NCBI RefSeq assembly: GCF_004309355.1
Contig: NZ_BJCC01000031.1
Span: forward strand, 62,001 to 126,000
Length of the DNA: 64,000 bases
Direction: 5' to 3'
DNA from: Enterococcus florum
GTDB taxonomy: Bacteria > Bacillota > Bacilli > Lactobacillales > Enterococcaceae
The notes below the pieces were generated by a model. It saw only the letters and a program-made list of their open reading frames with translations, was not told where the DNA came from and searched no databases. Shown one piece after another: positions 8,065 to 17,348 of the stretch (position 1 is its first letter; the number at the start of each line of letters is the position of its first letter). The translations under genes were made by a program, and so were the position numbers.

Positions 8065-9981
8065 TTAATGATGCTTGATCCGCGAATAGATAAATCTACG
8101 AAAATCTTCAAAGCTGTGTACATTGCGAATCTCCTGATAGCTTTGCGGCGAATCGAACAGAGAGATCAAGCCCTCATAAATATCGGTAAATCTGCGACGA
8201 TCAACATCATTGATCGCTGCCAGCAAAACCACATGAACTTTGCGATCTCCCCAGCTGATTCCGCGTTCGGATACCGTCACACTGATGATCGTTTTTTGCG
8301 CTTCCATATAAACAGAATGCGGAATCGCGATGGATTCAAAGGCCGTTGATGAAGCCGTCTCTCGTTCCAGTACATGCGGATAAAACTCTGGTCCAACAAT
8401 GCCGTGCGTAGACAACTGGGAGCACATTTTTTCCAAGATCTCCTGTTGTCCGACAGCGTCTGTTTCGGTCCGAAAAAAGAGTTCATCAAAGAAGTCATCA
8501 AAGTTGGCTTTTAAGATCTCTCTTTTGCGGTCCAGCCGGATGGTATCTAGCTCGTTAATCAGCATCAGCCGTTGTTTTTCCGTAAAAATAGGAGAGACGT
8601 TGATGACGGTGTATTCATTGGCAGCAGGAACCGGCAGGGTAGTGATCAAAAGCTCCAACTCTTGGCCCTTCAACTCTGCGGCTTCCGATATGACCGACTG
8701 TATCCGCAGTTCATTGCCAAAGTGCTGATTCAGCTGGTCATACAGCTTCTCGTCTAAATTCATATATTTGGGACACAATAAAACCGTTCGAATTTTTGAA
8801 AAATTCTTTTTTTGCTTCTCCAGCTCTGAGCCGATGTGCAGTGCGATATAGGCACATTCGTCCTCATTGATCGTGATCTCCAATAGATCGCCGAGACGCA
8901 AAGCCAAAAATACAGCGATGTCATGCACGATCGGGTAATCCTTTTTTAGAGAATCCAGCATCGGATTTTTCAGAAAGGAGGCTTGCTTGGCTCGGTTGAA
9001 CAGGCCGCTGACATGCAGCGAAAAAGGCACGACAAAGCTTTCATTTGTTAAGTTGATACCAAACGTTCTCCTGACGTCCTCCAAAGCCTGACTGATCGGT
9101 GCCATCAAGTCAGCACCTACGATCTGCTCCAGTTCTTTTAGGTTATTTGAAGGGATATAATTAGCATTTGCTTGAAAGATCATGTGGATCTCTTCTTTTT
9201 CCAAGCGGTTTAAAGACAAGTCAAAGGTCTCTTCGATCCGTTGAATCATTTTAGTGACCAGCTTGGCTTTGTCTTCGGTCAGCCAAGAGCTGAACCAGTT
9301 TCTAGTGATCAGCGATTTATTATTGCGTACCGATTCTAACAGGATCAGCAAATGGATCATTAGATTGATGAAGGAGAAATCATTGAGCTGGTAATTGGAT
9401 TCCTTCATCAGCGACTGAATGATCTGAGTTAGTTTTTGAATATCCTCAGTCTGAAAGTTTTTTTCTAAAATGTCCTTATCTAGAAATTGTTGCGGTACTT
9501 CCTCGAAAATGACATAGGAGATCAGGCGCCGTTTTTCTTTTTCCTCCCCCTCGATTTGGAGAGTATCTTGTTTGAGCAGGAATTTGACGTGGTATTTTTC
9601 AAAGGCTTTGTTCATTTTTGTAATGTCTGCTTTGAGGGTGGAATAGCTGACGAATAACTCCTCAGACAAGTCAAAAAGGTTCAGCTGCTGATGTTCAATC
9701 AAACTCTTTTTGATGATATAAAAAGCCCGTTCTTTAAAGTTTTGCGGTAGTTCCTCTTGCGGCTGCTCTGAGACGATCAGCTGTCGGGCTGCCTCACGAT
9801 TGATCTTGTACCCCTGATTCGAAGAGAGGATCACCGGTTCGCCGCTCAGCTGGTTCAATTGAGAGATGTAGTTTTTGACCGTTCGTATCGAAACGTCCAA
9901 GGTTTCTGCCAGCACCCGAGAAGGAACCGCTTGCGTTTGTTCCAGTAAAAAATGCAGCATCTGCGCTTGTTTTTCTTTCAT
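8065..9981 (-). CDS. LicR-type PTS transcriptional regulator (HTH, PRDs, EIIB-like, EIIA)
   Basis: This 638-residue regulator has an N-terminal DeoR/Mga-like helix-turn-helix (LAETLDVSIRTVKNYISQL), two PTS regulation domains in the middle, an EIIB-like domain around residue 410 (RTVLLCPKY) and a C-terminal fructose/mannitol-type EIIA domain with conserved His (AIPHSVY). Such proteins activate PTS operons when phosphorylation of their PRDs and EII domains reports sugar flux and carbon status. It diverges from a beta-glucoside PTS operon, as LicR of Bacillus is found next to licBCAH. GAAGGGG precedes the ATG. A perfect inverted repeat lies in the divergent intergenic region. Unlike true BglG antiterminators it lacks the RNA-binding CAT domain. 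Confidence 0.85.
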   Translation of the reverse strand: MKEKQAQMLHFLLEQTQAVPSRVLAETLDVSIRTVKNYISQLNQLSGEPVILSSNQGYKINREAARQLIVSEQPQEELPQNFKERAFYIIKKSLIEHQQLNLFDLSEELFVSYSTLKADITKMNKAFEKYHVKFLLKQDTLQIEGEEKEKRRLISYVIFEEVPQQFLDKDILEKNFQTEDIQKLTQIIQSLMKESNYQLNDFSFINLMIHLLILLESVRNNKSLITRNWFSSWLTEDKAKLVTKMIQRIEETFDLSLNRLEKEEIHMIFQANANYIPSNNLKELEQIVGADLMAPISQALEDVRRTFGINLTNESFVVPFSLHVSGLFNRAKQASFLKNPMLDSLKKDYPIVHDIAVFLALRLGDLLEITINEDECAYIALHIGSELEKQKKNFSKIRTVLLCPKYMNLDEKLYDQLNQHFGNELRIQSVISEAAELKGQELELLITTLPVPAANEYTVINVSPIFTEKQRLMLINELDTIRLDRKREILKANFDDFFDELFFRTETDAVGQQEILEKMCSQLSTHGIVGPEFYPHVLERETASSTAFESIAIPHSVYMEAQKTIISVTVSERGISWGDRKVHVVLLAAINDVDRRRFTDIYEGLISLFDSPQSYQEIRNVHSFEDFRRFIYSRIKHH

Positions 9982-10024
9982 AAGGAACCCCTTCTTTTCA
10001 TTTCATATTTCTATTATAGCGTTT

Positions 10025-10040
10025 ATGAAAGCGATATAAA
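10025..10040. promoter_or_regulatory. Candidate catabolite-responsive (cre) site
   Basis: ATGAAAGCGATATAAA matches the cre consensus WTGNAARCGNWWNCAW except for A in place of C at position 14. It lies between the regulator gene and the PTS operon, upstream of the PTS promoter. Confidence 0.5.
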
Positions 10041-10048
10041 ACAGCAAC

Positions 10049-10067
10049 TTGCACGGGGAGGGTGCAA
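10049..10067. promoter_or_regulatory. Inverted repeat, candidate operator of the LicR-type regulator
   Basis: TTGCAC and GTGCAA form a perfect 6-bp inverted repeat with a 7-base spacer. It ends nine bases upstream of the candidate -35 of the PTS operon, a usual place for an activator site. Assignment to the adjacent regulator is inference. Confidence 0.5.
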
Positions 10068-10075
10068 CAGTGTGG

Positions 10076-10104
10076 TTGAGGCGGACGCTGCAAATCGAGA
10101 TAAT
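10076..10104 (+). promoter_or_regulatory. Candidate promoter of the PTS operon
   Basis: TTGAGG (10076-10081) and GATAAT (10099-10104) are separated by 17 bases. Transcription would begin near 10111, leaving about 48 bases of leader before the first gene. Confidence 0.5.
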
Positions 10105-10158
10105 AAGAGTGTAAAAAACATCTAGATGCTAAAAAAATACAAAGCGGAGGTTTTTAAA

Positions 10159-10473
10159 ATGGAAACGGTTAATATTCTTTTATGCTGCGGTGCTGGAATG
10201 TCCAGCGGATTCTTGGCTCAAAAAACACGGAAGGCGGCGAAAAAGCGCGGGATTTCCGGTACTATCGATGCTAGAAGTGAAAGTGAAGTAGCGTCTTACC
10301 TTGATTCAATCGACATTTTACTTTTAGGACCACATTATGCTTCCTTCAAAGATGAAATGGCTCAGCAGGCAGCTCCTCATAATGTGGTCGTGGATGTGAT
10401 TCCGCAAGATATCTACGGCATGTTGGATGGTGAAGGATTACTGAATTTTGCCTTGGAAAAATTAAACGCATAA
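10159..10473 (+). CDS. PTS lactose/cellobiose-family IIB component
   Basis: This 104-residue cytoplasmic protein receives phosphate from IIA on a cysteine and passes it to the sugar carried by IIC. The phosphorylated residue should be Cys10 in the C-x-x-GMS signature (CCGAGMSSG). I start it at 10159 because GCGGAGG lies upstream and the protein then begins METVNILL as expected for a Rossmann-like IIB; an in-frame ATG at 10126 adds 11 residues without a ribosome site. It is the first gene of the operon and is followed after 25 bases by IIC. Confidence 0.9.
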   Translation: METVNILLCCGAGMSSGFLAQKTRKAAKKRGISGTIDARSESEVASYLDSIDILLLGPHYASFKDEMAQQAAPHNVVVDVIPQDIYGMLDGEGLLNFALEKLNA

Positions 10474-10498
10474 ATCGATGACAAAGGGGTAAGTAAAA

Positions 10499-11767
10499 AT
10501 GAAAAAATTTATGGACTGGCTAGCGAATTCCTTCGCACCAAAAGCTAAGAACCTGACGCAGAAGCCAGCAGTCGCAGGGCTTTCAAGCGCCATGCAAAAA
10601 CTCATCCCATTTATTATGACGGGATCAATTGTCTTCTTTTACAACGTATTTCGTTCCTACATTCCGCAGCTGCCGGATTTAGGAAATATCTCAAATTATT
10701 CCTTTGGGATGATTGGCTTGATTGCTGCCTTCATGGTTGCCAATCAATACATGGAAAAATTCAAGCACGCCAATTATTCCATTACAGCTGGAATCGTAGC
10801 CGTCTGTGCCTTAATGATGACCCTGCATCCAGTAGGAGCTGAAGAAGGCGTGTATGACATGGGTCGGGTAGGTCCGACCGGGATTTTAATCGGCGTTATT
10901 ACCGGTGCAGTAGTTAGTATCATCTTCCATTATTACAGCAAACTGAAATTATTTAAAAACAGCGAAATGCCGGACTTTGTCATTGAGTGGATCAACAACA
11001 TCATTCCGATTTTCTTAAGCTTGGCGCTATGGTCTACTTTGATTTTCGGCTTGAACATCGACATTTTCCAAGTGATTCTGAACCTGTTTGAACCAATTCA
11101 AAACTTTGGTCAATCACTGCCTGGTCTAATTTTACTAGTGTTAATCCCGGCTTTCTTCTATTCAATGGGGATTTCTACCTGGTTATGGTCAGCGATTCAA
11201 AATCCGATCTTTATTGCCGGGATTGCTGCTAACGCACTAGCGGTACAAAATGGTGATCCTGCCATGAACATTGTGACAAACGAAACAGTTTACAGCCTAG
11301 GCTTGATTATGATGGGTGGAACAGGTGCAACCTTAACCTTGAATCTGTTAATGTGCTTCTCCAAAGCCAAAAAGCTGAAAACATTGGGGCGGATCTGTAT
11401 TGGACCTTCGATTTTCAACATTAATGAACCGATTGTCTTTAGTACACCAGTGGTTATGAACCCGATATTGATGCTGCCAATGTGGATCAATTCCATTACC
11501 GGCTGTTGTGTTATTTGGTTCGCTATGCGAGGTGGGTTGTTGAATATTCCAGAACAGCTGATGCAGGTAGCACAAATTCCAGCACCTATTTCCAGTGTAA
11601 TGATTTTGCAGGATTTCCGGGCTGTCTTATGGTATGCCTTGCTGTTTGTTATATACTTGGGCACTTGGTATCCATTCTTTAAAGTCTATGAAAAAGAAGT
11701 ACTAGCGGAAGAAGTGAAAGAAGAAAAGCAAGGGGCGGAAATGACAGCACCTGTTGAAGCAGTCTAA
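10499..11767 (+). CDS. PTS lactose/cellobiose-family IIC permease
   Basis: The 422-residue membrane protein is the sugar-translocating subunit of the PTS. It shows roughly ten hydrophobic segments, the N-terminal amphipathic MKKFMDWLANSFAPKA, and the family signature FNINEPIVFSTPVVMNP near residue 305-320. A hydrophilic acidic tail ends the protein. Its partners IIB and IIA flank it at 25 and 21 bases. The GH1 enzyme downstream suggests the substrate is a beta-glucoside such as cellobiose or a plant aryl glucoside, but the exact sugar cannot be read from sequence. Confidence 0.92.
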   Translation: MKKFMDWLANSFAPKAKNLTQKPAVAGLSSAMQKLIPFIMTGSIVFFYNVFRSYIPQLPDLGNISNYSFGMIGLIAAFMVANQYMEKFKHANYSITAGIVAVCALMMTLHPVGAEEGVYDMGRVGPTGILIGVITGAVVSIIFHYYSKLKLFKNSEMPDFVIEWINNIIPIFLSLALWSTLIFGLNIDIFQVILNLFEPIQNFGQSLPGLILLVLIPAFFYSMGISTWLWSAIQNPIFIAGIAANALAVQNGDPAMNIVTNETVYSLGLIMMGGTGATLTLNLLMCFSKAKKLKTLGRICIGPSIFNINEPIVFSTPVVMNPILMLPMWINSITGCCVIWFAMRGGLLNIPEQLMQVAQIPAPISSVMILQDFRAVLWYALLFVIYLGTWYPFFKVYEKEVLAEEVKEEKQGAEMTAPVEAV

Positions 11768-11788
11768 ACAGATAGGAGTATAAAGGAC

Positions 11789-12133
11789 ATGATGGAAGAA
11801 AAAGACTTACTTGAAGAAGAAAATGAACTGATTCCGGTTGCGATGCAGATTATTCTGCATGCCGGCAATGGACGTACGAAAGCCCAAGAAGCAATCAAAT
11901 GTGCCAAAGCACAAGATTTTGAAGCGGCTCGCAGCGCCTTGAAGGAAGCAAAGGATAATATTGTGTTGGCTCACCGTTCGCAAACGGCGGTCATCCAAAA
12001 TGAAGCAGCCGGCAAAAGCTATCAGCCCTGCCTTCTGTTTACCCATGCACAGGATCATTTAATGACGATCACCAGTGAAGTCAACATGACCAGAGACTTG
12101 GTAGACATGTACGAATTAGTGCTGCAAAAATAG
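11789..12133 (+). CDS. PTS lactose/cellobiose-family IIA component
   Basis: This 114-residue, mostly helical cytoplasmic protein takes phosphate from HPr and hands it to IIB. The HAQDH segment near residue 76 is the family signature that carries the phosphorylated histidine. The trimeric helical fold is reflected by the AQEAIKCAKAQDFEAARSAL repeat-like helix. Two adjacent ATG codons open the frame; I use the first, after ATAGGAGTATAAAGGAC. It is followed after 11 bases by the phosphatase lipoprotein gene, so the two are surely cotranscribed. Confidence 0.9.
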   Translation: MMEEKDLLEEENELIPVAMQIILHAGNGRTKAQEAIKCAKAQDFEAARSALKEAKDNIVLAHRSQTAVIQNEAAGKSYQPCLLFTHAQDHLMTITSEVNMTRDLVDMYELVLQK

Positions 12134-12144
12134 GAGGCCATCGG

Positions 12145-12948
12145 ATGAAGAAGAAGTTATTATGGCTGTTGCCTATCGCAGCAATTTTGCTAACCGCTTG
12201 TGGTGCCAGCGGTGGAGAAACCGATGAATCGGGAACGGCTGCCAGTAACTCCGGTGAAGCAAAAGAAACGACCATCTACTTAGTCAGGCATGGCAAGACC
12301 TGGTTTAATACTCAAAACCAAGTCCAAGGCTACAGTGACAGTCTGTTGACAGAAGAGGGCGAAAAACAGGCGAAGCTAGTGGGAGAAGGCATGAAGGACA
12401 TTGAATTCACCGCAGCCTACTCTAGTGATCTGGGGCGTCAACGTAATACTGCTAAACTGATTTTGGAACAAAATAAGAATGATGTACCACAAATCACGGA
12501 AAACATTGGCTTTAGAGAAAAAAACTTTGGCAGTTTTGAAGGCCTGTCCAACGACGACATGAACATTGCAGTCGCAAAGGCGCTAAACCTAGATTATCCC
12601 GAAGGCAGCGATGAGCTGTGGGATTTCTTGAAGGAACAGCTGACGGAAGAAGAATTAGCCAACAAAGTGGCAGAAGTTGATCCTACCCAGACAGCTGAGA
12701 CCTATGACGAGATGCACCAGCGAGTGTCGAAAGTCATGCCTGAAGTAATGAAGGAAGTGGATGCGCAAGGCGGCAACGTACTAATTGTCTCTTCAGGCGG
12801 CATCATCCCAATCATTTTAGAAAGCATTGCCCCAGGTGAATACCAAGGAGAGAAAATCGCCAACTGCAGCGTCACTACTTTGACCTATAAAGAAGGCAAA
12901 TACACGATCGAAAGCATCGGTGATACCAGCTACGTCGATCAAGACTAA
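12145..12948 (+). CDS. Histidine-phosphatase-superfamily lipoprotein
   Basis: The 267-residue protein has a lipoprotein signal (lipobox LTAC) and then a branch-1 histidine phosphatase domain. The RHG motif appears as LVRHGKT (His at about residue 49), followed by GYSDSLLTEEG and the C-terminal SSGG segment where the second catalytic His usually stands, here replaced by SGGIIP. It should act outside the membrane. Phosphoglycerate-mutase-like lipoproteins exist in enterococci and lactobacilli, but a place inside a PTS operon, 11 bases after IIA, is odd: the PTS makes its sugar phosphate inside the cell. It may dephosphorylate an external substrate before uptake. Its terminal domain should be checked for a missing catalytic histidine. 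Confidence 0.85.
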   Translation: MKKKLLWLLPIAAILLTACGASGGETDESGTAASNSGEAKETTIYLVRHGKTWFNTQNQVQGYSDSLLTEEGEKQAKLVGEGMKDIEFTAAYSSDLGRQRNTAKLILEQNKNDVPQITENIGFREKNFGSFEGLSNDDMNIAVAKALNLDYPEGSDELWDFLKEQLTEEELANKVAEVDPTQTAETYDEMHQRVSKVMPEVMKEVDAQGGNVLIVSSGGIIPIILESIAPGEYQGEKIANCSVTTLTYKEGKYTIESIGDTSYVDQD

Positions 12949-12997
12949 TTATTGTGAAACCTGAAGCAAGTCCGTTATTGACCATCCTTCAGTTTTG

Positions 12998-13401
12998 CCA
13001 GCTCTGCTTTTCCCAGTTTAGTATGGTTAATCGATCTCTTAACGGAATAAGAACGTATCAATCAGCAAACAGGGTTTAGCAGAGTGGTATGCGTACGAGA
13101 ATCTAAACAAATTTGAAAAATTTGTTTCCTAATTCCCAAGTTAGCTCCAGCTCTGCTTTTCCCAGCTTAGTATGGTTAATCGATCTCTTAACAGAATAAG
13201 AACGTATCAATCAGCAAGCAAGGTTTAGCAGAGTGGTATGCGTACGAGAATCTAAACAAATTTGAAAAATTTGTTTCCTAATTCCCGAGTTAGCTCCAGC
13301 TCTGCTTTTCCCAGTTTAGTATGGTTAATCGATCTCTTAACAGAATAAGGACGTATCAATCAGCAAACAAGGTTTAGCAGAGTGGTATGCGTACGAGAAT
13401 C
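12998..13401. repeat. 149-bp tandem repeat, 2.7 copies
   Basis: Copies begin at 12998, 13147 and 13296; the third stops at 13401. They differ at only a few positions. Each unit carries CTCTGCT near its start and the reverse complement AGCAGAG about 70 bases later, so it can fold. The two complete units also hold AAACAAATTT-GAA-AAATTTGTTT, a 10-bp hairpin. The array fills most of the 564-base gap between the phosphatase and GH1 genes and codes for no convincing protein. Confidence 0.9.
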
Positions 13402-14945
<1,544 letters not shown>

Positions 14946-14946
<1 letters not shown>

Positions 14947-15542
14947 TGAAAATGCTGATCCGATTAGTTATTTCCGTCCTTGGCTCCTCATTTGTAGGGG
15001 TCGGGGTGGGAATGTGCGTGACGACTGGGTTGGGTGCAGATGCTCTAGGCGTCTTGTGGGAGGGGCTGGCAAAGCATTTGCCAGTTACGGTGGGACAAGC
15101 GTCCCTGCTGGTTACTGCCACCTGTCTAACAATGGTCTTTTTTATAAATAAAAAGGAACTTGGCCTAGCAACTGTTTTAAACCCGATCGCTACCAGCATT
15201 TTTACGGACATTGTCATCAAAGAGGTTCCGGGTCCCAGCTCCTTCGGTATAAAGCTGCTCATGGTCCTGATCGGCATTTCCCTAATCGGTATCGGTTCAG
15301 GGATTGCGGCAGCGACCAATACTGGAAAAGAGGGCTACATTGCTTTAAGCTTTGTTCTTAGCCAGCGCCTGGCTATGGATTTAGCGAAAATTCGGATGAT
15401 GTTGGACGCATTTTGCTTTATTGTCGGCATGCTTCTTGGTGGAAAATTCATGTTGGGTCCGATCCTAGGTGTCGTAATGATCGGCCCGCTGTTAAAAGGT
15501 GCAAGCCGCTACTGCGGGCATAAAATGCTGCCGCTTTTGTAA
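14946..15542 (+). CDS. YczE/YyaS-like integral membrane protein
   Basis: This 198-residue protein has five or six hydrophobic segments and the glycine-rich pattern of the YczE/YyaS/YitT-type family (VGMCVTTGLGADALGVLWEG, GIGSGIAAATNTGKEGYI). The biochemical role of the family is not established. The start codon overlaps the GH1 stop by one base, so expression is coupled to that enzyme. Presence in the beta-glucoside operon hints at transport or efflux of an aglycone or a related compound, but that is inference. Confidence 0.75.
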
Positions 15543-15601
15543 AATAAAAATAGATAAAAAAGAACTCATCAGGAAAATGCTGTTCTTTTTGGATCATCCT
15601 T

Positions 15602-15637
15602 CGTCAGTTGAGAAGCTTCAACTGGCGTTTTTATTTG
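15602..15637 (+). terminator. Probable terminator of the beta-glucoside operon
   Basis: GTCAGTTGA (15603-15611) pairs with TTCAACTGGC, allowing G-U pairs, around a short GAAGC loop, and is followed by GTTTTTAT. Confidence 0.6.
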
Positions 15638-15709
15638 GAGACATGCTGAAGAAGAATCGATCCAGCTTTGCGCGAAAAGACCAGTGTTGGATCCAGTAAA
15701 AATGCACCA

Positions 15710-16735
15710 TTATTTTCGTTTTTTCCGCTTCTTCTTTTTTCCGGTGGCTTTAATCAGCACCTTTTCTTTCTCCCGCTGTCTTCGCCGCTCGTCTTTGGTT
15801 AACGGTTTTTTTGAATAATCCCGGGGGTTGCGTTTTCTTTTCAACGCATCGAGGACTTCCTGTTGCCGTTTGTTCGATTTTGTGGCTGTAGCTGTGGCGA
15901 TGGCTGCCTCTTTTTCATCAGAGACCGTTTCAAACTGGAAGTCGGTCAAAACCGCTCCTTCTGGTAAAGTCGACTTCACCATTTCCATCAGTTCCTCTTC
16001 TGACATCGTTGAAGGATCAAAGCCCTCTGGCATCACAGTCTCAACAAGTTGAACCTGTTCACCGTCGACTTCCATTGGCTGCAGCTCGATTAGCTCTTCC
16101 CGCGTTTTCACCGGATCATCGTCATTTCGAGTGTCAAAACCAACCTTCGTGAGGCTGAAATCAGCCTTGATCACTTTGGCAAAACGACGCACTCCGTCTT
16201 TTTCAAAAATAGTCAGAGTCGTCAAAATATGCAGCAGATCATAATTATCCTGCGGCGCAATCTCAGGATCTACATGACTCAAGCTCCAGCCATGTTTTTT
16301 CCCATTGGCATCCTCAAAGGTCGACACCAAACTGGCTTTTACAGAGACTTCTCGGCTCCCAGAGATCAGTTTTGCCCGCAGTTTTTTTATGTGTGAACGA
16401 GTGTCCTCGGTGATTTTCAAAAATTCCTCTTGGGTCTCAAACAGACGTCCAATCACGGCTCCCCATTCACTGCCATCAAAGTAATCACGGAAATAAACGC
16501 AATAATGGCGCACAGAATCCAACGCATCGCTCGTCAAAAACAGTTCGCGAATCAGTTCTTTAGCAAGAAAAGACAGGTCGGCTGGAGAGAAAGCATTGCG
16601 CACCATCACAGCGATCGCACACTGAATCAAGTAGGCGGCATCATTGGTCTCATGGAAGTAATCTAAGAACCTTTTTTCCAGACTCTCTCTTTTCATCGTG
16701 TACAACTGGCGTTGGTTTAGGGGTTTGTTTGTCAT
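15710..16735 (-). CDS. Unrecognised cytoplasmic protein with Lys/Arg-rich tail
   Basis: The 341-residue product has no signal peptide or membrane segment. Residues 1-130 are helical with many aromatic residues, the middle has beta-like segments, there is a Met/Glu-rich acidic stretch (FDPSTMSEEELMEMVKS), and the last 60 residues are strongly basic, ending in KKKKRKKRK. The tail resembles nucleic-acid or ribosome-binding extensions. Of three possible ATG codons I prefer the one at 16735 because GGGAGAA lies at a proper distance. It is monocistronic, with convergent and divergent neighbours. I do not recognise the family and assign no function. Confidence 0.7.
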   Translation of the reverse strand: MTNKPLNQRQLYTMKRESLEKRFLDYFHETNDAAYLIQCAIAVMVRNAFSPADLSFLAKELIRELFLTSDALDSVRHYCVYFRDYFDGSEWGAVIGRLFETQEEFLKITEDTRSHIKKLRAKLISGSREVSVKASLVSTFEDANGKKHGWSLSHVDPEIAPQDNYDLLHILTTLTIFEKDGVRRFAKVIKADFSLTKVGFDTRNDDDPVKTREELIELQPMEVDGEQVQLVETVMPEGFDPSTMSEEELMEMVKSTLPEGAVLTDFQFETVSDEKEAAIATATATKSNKRQQEVLDALKRKRNPRDYSKKPLTKDERRRQREKEKVLIKATGKKKKRKKRK

Positions 16736-17348
16736 ATCCATTTCTCCCATCTGATAAAGAATTCGCTTACATCATAAAATAAGTCAATAGAAAAAGACAA
16801 GCGAATTCCTTTTGTATAACTTTTGTTATTTTAAATTTTTTTGTGTTTTCCCTTTTTATGTGAAATTATAGGAAGCCGACTTGTTAACCATTTTTCAATT
16901 AGAAGTATTGATATAATCGCCTTTTTGAACTAAAAAGTCCTTTTTAATAATCCGATTGTTCGTTATTTATAAAGGAGATTTTTTACATAAATTTGATGAA
17001 CTAGATGCCGAACAATGGAGGAGTGGGGGTTATTTTTACAAAAATTAATAATATCTTAATAAAAAGGGTGAAGTACTGATACGCTGAGCTTTCGTTGTTT
17101 TCTTCATGCTGAGCCTTTGATTTGGAGTGATAAATGAGCAAATATCATTTTTTTATTTTATTATTTTTCAAAAAATAGTATTTTAAAATTAAAAAAGTTG
17201 TATAATATGTGATAATTCTTTACAATTACTTTTTGATCTACATGGGAAAAGAATTGTTGTTTAGTGTAGCTGATTTGCCTTTTTTCAAGGGAACAAGGTC
17301 CCTGTTTTGGCGAGAACGGAAGGACGAGTAAATGGGATTGATGAAAGC
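16736..17348. other. Long AT-rich intergenic and leader region
   Basis: No gene is supported here. TATAAT at 17201-17206 may be the -10 of the downstream regulator, though its -35 is poor. A small hairpin (AGGGA/TCCCT) near 17288-17303 precedes a short T run and could be an attenuator. The region is strikingly A/T rich compared with its flanks. Confidence 0.4.

Noticed and set aside
8065-9981. BglG-type RNA antiterminator
   Set aside because: The N-terminus is a DNA-binding helix-turn-helix, not a CAT RNA-binding domain, and I found no RAT hairpin before the PTS genes.
12998-13401. Possible CRISPR array
   Set aside because: The units are 149-base tandem copies without unique spacers and without 25-40 base repeats; no cas gene is nearby.
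15499-15699. Plus-strand 66-codon frame after the YczE-like gene
   Set aside because: It starts inside that gene, crosses the operon terminator and has no ribosome site.
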